16,326 bases of DNA from Kiritimatiellia bacterium. Lineage in GTDB: Bacteria; Verrucomicrobiota; Kiritimatiellia; RFP12; UBA1067. The position numbers and the translations under genes were made by a program. Under the pieces are notes generated by a model, which was not told where the DNA came from, made no database searches, and saw nothing but the letters and a program-made list of their open reading frames with translations. The stretch spans positions 1 through 16,326 of the forward strand of contig JAFPNP010000172.1 of assembly GCA_017411125.1 (NCBI GenBank), in the 5' to 3' direction. Below are positions 13,585 to 16,326 of the stretch, piece after piece (the first letter of the stretch is position 1; each line of letters begins with the position of its first letter).

Positions 13585-16096
13585 GGTGTTTGGACTTGGG
13601 CTTGTCGAGGCGAAGCGTTAGTGTCTGACGCTTTTCCTGCGCCGTGCCCCAGTCGGTGTAGATCGTGGCAGTGACCGTCGTGGCTCCGGTGAGAGCCGTC
13701 TGGCGGGATGCGAAGTAGTTGGAAAGCACCTTGTATACGCCGCTTTCCAATTCCTTCTTTAGATATTCCTCAGGGCCATATCCCGTAGTGACATCCTCCG
13801 AGACGAACCCGCCTTCCGCCGTGCGCCTGTGGCCGTAAAACGCCTCCTCCCCGTTCGGTTCGAGCACGTGCAGGTCGATATCGGTCTCGTCAGCATCCCA
13901 GCTCATCACGATCCTCAACTTCATAGGCAGGGCGCGGCGGTATGCGGAGTCGAACTCTGGAATCTTTGGTTTAGCGGCGGGCCACTTGACGGCTTCCGCC
14001 CACGAGATGAGTCCGTTCAGTTCCTCCAGCGCGACAACGGAAACCTGGAAGTCGTTGCTCCGCCTTGCGCTGCGGCGCGCGCGGACGTGAAACGCGGCGT
14101 CGGCGAACAACCTCATCGCTTCCTCCGTGTCTGTCGCGGAGAGGTTCTTTTTGCCGCGCTCCATCAATACGATCGCAAGGTCGCGGCGGCTCTGCGCTTC
14201 CTCGCCTCTCATCCCAAGCACTTTGCGGAACGCCAGCACGGCGAGGTCGTAGCTCTCCGCCTCGCGCAGACGCCAACCCATCGTGCGCCAGAGCGTGGCG
14301 TCCTCCAGCTTGAACTCGGCGAGGTTCGTTATCACGCGCTCGGCCGTCTTCGCTTCGCCCACCTTGAAGAACCACCCGGCGCAGTCGAGATAAAACGCAG
14401 GCGAGTCTGCGTACTTCTCGCGCTCCTTCAAATAGACTTCGTATGCCCTCCCCTTCCCGGCGGATTTCAGAGAGTCTATATAAGGCGTCTTGGGATCCCA
14501 CGCCTTCAGCGTGACGGTCGGCGTCGTGCCGGAACCCGCCGCACCTTTTGCCCTTACGGACGATTTGCGCGCGGAACCGGCTATAAATCTCAAAGAGACA
14601 GGAGAGCTCATTTGCATGCGCGCCGCCTGCCGCATTGGCACGGCTGATGCCGCTGGCGCGGCTGCGGCTTCTTCTGTTGCGGCAGGAGCTTCCGCCGCGA
14701 CGGACAAGTTTCTTGCACTGGCAACACCGTCGAACAAACCACTCTTCGGCGTCTTTTTCGGCGGCTTGGGGTTGTTCCACCACTTCACTCGTTCTTCCCA
14801 GTACTGGAGCAGCCGCTGCTCGTGTTCGGCCTTCGCTTTCTTTTCTGCAATCGGATCGTCGTCCGCCGCACGGCGCTTTACCCATTCCTTGTGGATTGCG
14901 AGCGAGGTGGGCGGCTCGATCTTGTATGTCAACCACTGGTCGAGCCGCTCAAGCACTATGAGAGAAAGGCCGGGACCGGCAACGCCGTATTTGCGTCCGA
15001 GGGCGAGGAACTCGTCCTTGCGCGAATCCGCCTGCGAGGCGAGGTCTTGCATTCTTCGGGCCGCCCAGACGGTCGCAAGCAACTTCCCCTTCGCGGGCGT
15101 CACGCTCATCGTTTTTTCCTGCCCTTTGGCAAGTTTCTTCACCTCCACCGCTCGAACGGCCACGTCGTCGCGGCTGGCAACAAACACGTTCGACATTGAT
15201 TCGTAATCTGGAACGTCAAGGCCGAGAGTATCCATTTCGTCGGAGAATAGAAGCGTATTCGCGTCGCCGGCGCATTTGACGGCGCGTGCGATGTCGGTTC
15301 CGCCATCGTACACGAGCGCATCGACGGCGGCGAGCAGCGCTGCTTTTTCCGAGAAGGAAACCGGCTCGTCCGGGACGTTGCGGAACGCGACAAGCGTCCA
15401 CTCGCCCTTCTCGGGCAGCGCCGCAAGCTTTGCTTTCCATGCCGCGGCCAGCGTCTTTGCGCTCAGGCTTGCGTCCCATAGTATGACGCCCTTCTGGAAG
15501 TTGGCGATTCTCTCCTTCGCCGTGGCGAACGTGGCGGCGGCGGACGCCGATGCGACAAAGAAGTCATCGCCGTCGCGCTCGAACACAGGCGCGGCGGTTG
15601 CCGCGTTCGGCTTTGGAGCGACGTATTCGACCTCTGCCTTGCGCGGCGTCTCGGGATTCAACGGGAAGATGCGCGTGCGCCACACGTTCCCCTTTACCTG
15701 TTCGACGATTCCGGGGTCTACTCCCCTTCTCATCTCGTTCTCGAATGCCACGCGCGCCTTTTCCTTTTCGCAAACGACTCCAGGCACCATTTCGCCGTTC
15801 ACTTCAAGCGCGTAAGCACAGACGAACGCCCCTTCGGGAATCGGGAACTCGAATTCGCCAGACATTACCCGCTTGTTTGGATTCGTGAATACGAAACTCG
15901 CCTTGACACGGCGGAAGAAAGCATTCTCCTCGACCGTCTGTTCCGATTGCTTCACCTCTACGGGCTTCTCGTTTGCGCGGACGTCGACAACGCGGATGAC
16001 AGGTGGAGGCAGCGGGCGCGGAGCCGGAAATATCGTCTTCGCCTGCGCGCCGGCGAAGAGCGGCGCCAATGAAAGAATCGCGGACAGCAATTTCAT
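13562..16096 (-). CDS. Exported VIT/VWA-like protein with TPR region and C-terminal DUF2135 domain
   Basis: An 844-residue protein with signal peptide MKLLSAILSLAPLFAGAQA. Domains in order: VIT at about 35-160 (FSKxF-type strands, GEFEFPIPEGA, WRTRIFPL); a VWA-like domain at about 170-400 with MIDAS pattern D208-A-S210-L-S212, T267 in GGTDI and D286 in FSDEMD; a coiled and Ala-Pro-rich linker to about 530; TPR-like helices at about 540-700; and DUF2135 at about 725-844 (SWDADETDIDLHVLEPNGE, YGHRRTA, GPEEYLKKELESGVYKV). VIT-VWA proteins act in adhesion or envelope complexes; DUF2135 occurs in YfaP-like proteins. The start ATG 16096 has an AAGGAGG seven bases upstream; an in-frame TTG at 16132 does not fit the signal peptide. 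Confidence 0.85.
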   Translation of the reverse strand: MKLLSAILSLAPLFAGAQAKTIFPAPRPLPPPVIRVVDVRANEKPVEVKQSEQTVEENAFFRRVKASFVFTNPNKRVMSGEFEFPIPEGAFVCAYALEVNGEMVPGVVCEKEKARVAFENEMRRGVDPGIVEQVKGNVWRTRIFPLNPETPRKAEVEYVAPKPNAATAAPVFERDGDDFFVASASAAATFATAKERIANFQKGVILWDASLSAKTLAAAWKAKLAALPEKGEWTLVAFRNVPDEPVSFSEKAALLAAVDALVYDGGTDIARAVKCAGDANTLLFSDEMDTLGLDVPDYESMSNVFVASRDDVAVRAVEVKKLAKGQEKTMSVTPAKGKLLATVWAARRMQDLASQADSRKDEFLALGRKYGVAGPGLSLIVLERLDQWLTYKIEPPTSLAIHKEWVKRRAADDDPIAEKKAKAEHEQRLLQYWEERVKWWNNPKPPKKTPKSGLFDGVASARNLSVAAEAPAATEEAAAAPAASAVPMRQAARMQMSSPVSLRFIAGSARKSSVRAKGAAGSGTTPTVTLKAWDPKTPYIDSLKSAGKGRAYEVYLKEREKYADSPAFYLDCAGWFFKVGEAKTAERVITNLAEFKLEDATLWRTMGWRLREAESYDLAVLAFRKVLGMRGEEAQSRRDLAIVLMERGKKNLSATDTEEAMRLFADAAFHVRARRSARRSNDFQVSVVALEELNGLISWAEAVKWPAAKPKIPEFDSAYRRALPMKLRIVMSWDADETDIDLHVLEPNGEEAFYGHRRTAEGGFVSEDVTTGYGPEEYLKKELESGVYKVLSNYFASRQTALTGATTVTATIYTDWGTAQEKRQTLTLRLDKPKSKHLIGEVSL

Positions 16097-16100
16097 GTTG

Positions 16101-16110
16101 TTTCCTCCTT
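16101..16110 (-). promoter_or_regulatory. Strong Shine-Dalgarno deciding the VIT-protein start
   Basis: On the minus strand AAGGAGGAAA lies seven bases before ATG 16096. It rules out the longer reading from 16132. Confidence 0.8.
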
Positions 16111-16143
16111 GTGAGGTTTTCGGATTTCGCAATGACGCCTCAC

Positions 16144-16152
16144 ATTATACCA
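16144..16152 (-). promoter_or_regulatory. Extended -10 promoter TGGTATAAT of the VIT-protein gene
   Basis: Minus-strand TATAAT (16149-16144) preceded by TGG. No good -35 is seen. The leader is about 40 bases with an SD sequence. Confidence 0.6.
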
Positions 16153-16268
16153 CAGATTTCCCCAACCACGCGCATAAATTCAATTTTTGGAGGTTCCCCA
16201 ATTTTTTCTTTGCTGGCGAGGCGTCGCGGAGGCCTGTGCGTTTTCGAGCCAGTTTTAGGGAAAGAGCG

Positions 16269-16298
16269 TTGCCTTTCAAGTTCGATCTTCGGTATAAT
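16269..16298 (+). promoter_or_regulatory. Plus-strand promoter at the window end
   Basis: TTGCCT (16269-16274), an 18-base spacer and TATAAT (16293-16298), in the GGTATAAT context. It faces a gene beyond the window. A GTG at 16304 opens a frame to the end (V L N T K Q E), five bases after the -10; too short to call. The stretch 16153-16268 holds nothing else that I can recognise. Confidence 0.5.
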
Positions 16299-16326
16299 AC
16301 GAAGTGCTAAACACCAAACAAGAAAG

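Noticed and set aside
13971..14936. Second minus-strand frame of 321 codons inside the VIT-protein gene
   Set aside because: Same strand but other frame of a gene with clear domains throughout; composition is Arg/Gly-rich shadow-like.

Overview
The window reads like chromosome from a Gram-negative anaerobic or gut-type bacterium of the Planctomycetota-Verrucomicrobiota-Chlamydiota group, possibly Kiritimatiellota. Three things suggest this. KdsB implies Kdo-containing lipopolysaccharide. A Ser/Thr kinase, an ECF-type sigma factor and a formylglycine-generating-enzyme-like (SUMF1-fold) protein lie close together. Promoters are built on a recurrent GGTATAAT extended -10. The lineage is an inference; no rRNA, tRNA or marker gene is present to settle it.

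Layout. (1) 2-526: C-terminal part of a membrane-anchored Ser/Thr kinase, cut by the window edge. (2) 550-3170: accessory segment with a ribbon-helix-helix/PIN toxin-antitoxin pair, a small 'MSTRA...YPSG' protein and an AAA_14/DUF4143 ATPase. (3) 3195-5679: a secreted helical-repeat plus SUMF1-like protein whose frame breaks exactly at an A AAA AAC heptamer, then an ECF-type sigma factor and a terminator. (4) 5679-8120: a GH95-like secreted glycoside hydrolase, preceded by a 28-codon apparently leaderless ORF that ends in an ATGA overlap with it. (5) 8138-11667: a PurF-like/LysA/KdsB operon with two ATGA overlaps. (6) 11720-13584: a single-pass membrane coiled-coil protein and an NYN-domain predicted RNase with a zinc ribbon. 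(7) 13562-16152, minus strand: an exported VIT/VWA/TPR/DUF2135 protein that converges on and overlaps the NYN gene by 23 bp. (8) 16153-16326: divergent promoter region facing a gene beyond the window.

How the parts may work together. The purF-like/lysA/kdsB operon supplies nucleotide, lysine/peptidoglycan and lipopolysaccharide precursors. The kinase, SUMF1-like protein and sigma factor may be a signalling group now separated by the accessory segment. The GH95-like enzyme points to host or plant glycan use.

Several start codons sit 7-8 bases after a -10 hexamer with a CGCGGC-like linker, suggesting leaderless transcripts. The most unusual points are the slippery heptamer at the frame break, the leaderless ORF coupled to the GH95-like gene, the PurF-like protein that keeps an N-terminal Cys and Fe-S cysteines but lacks usual glutamine-site residues, and the membrane-protein/NYN-RNase pair. 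No tRNA, rRNA, CRISPR array or insertion sequence was recognised.
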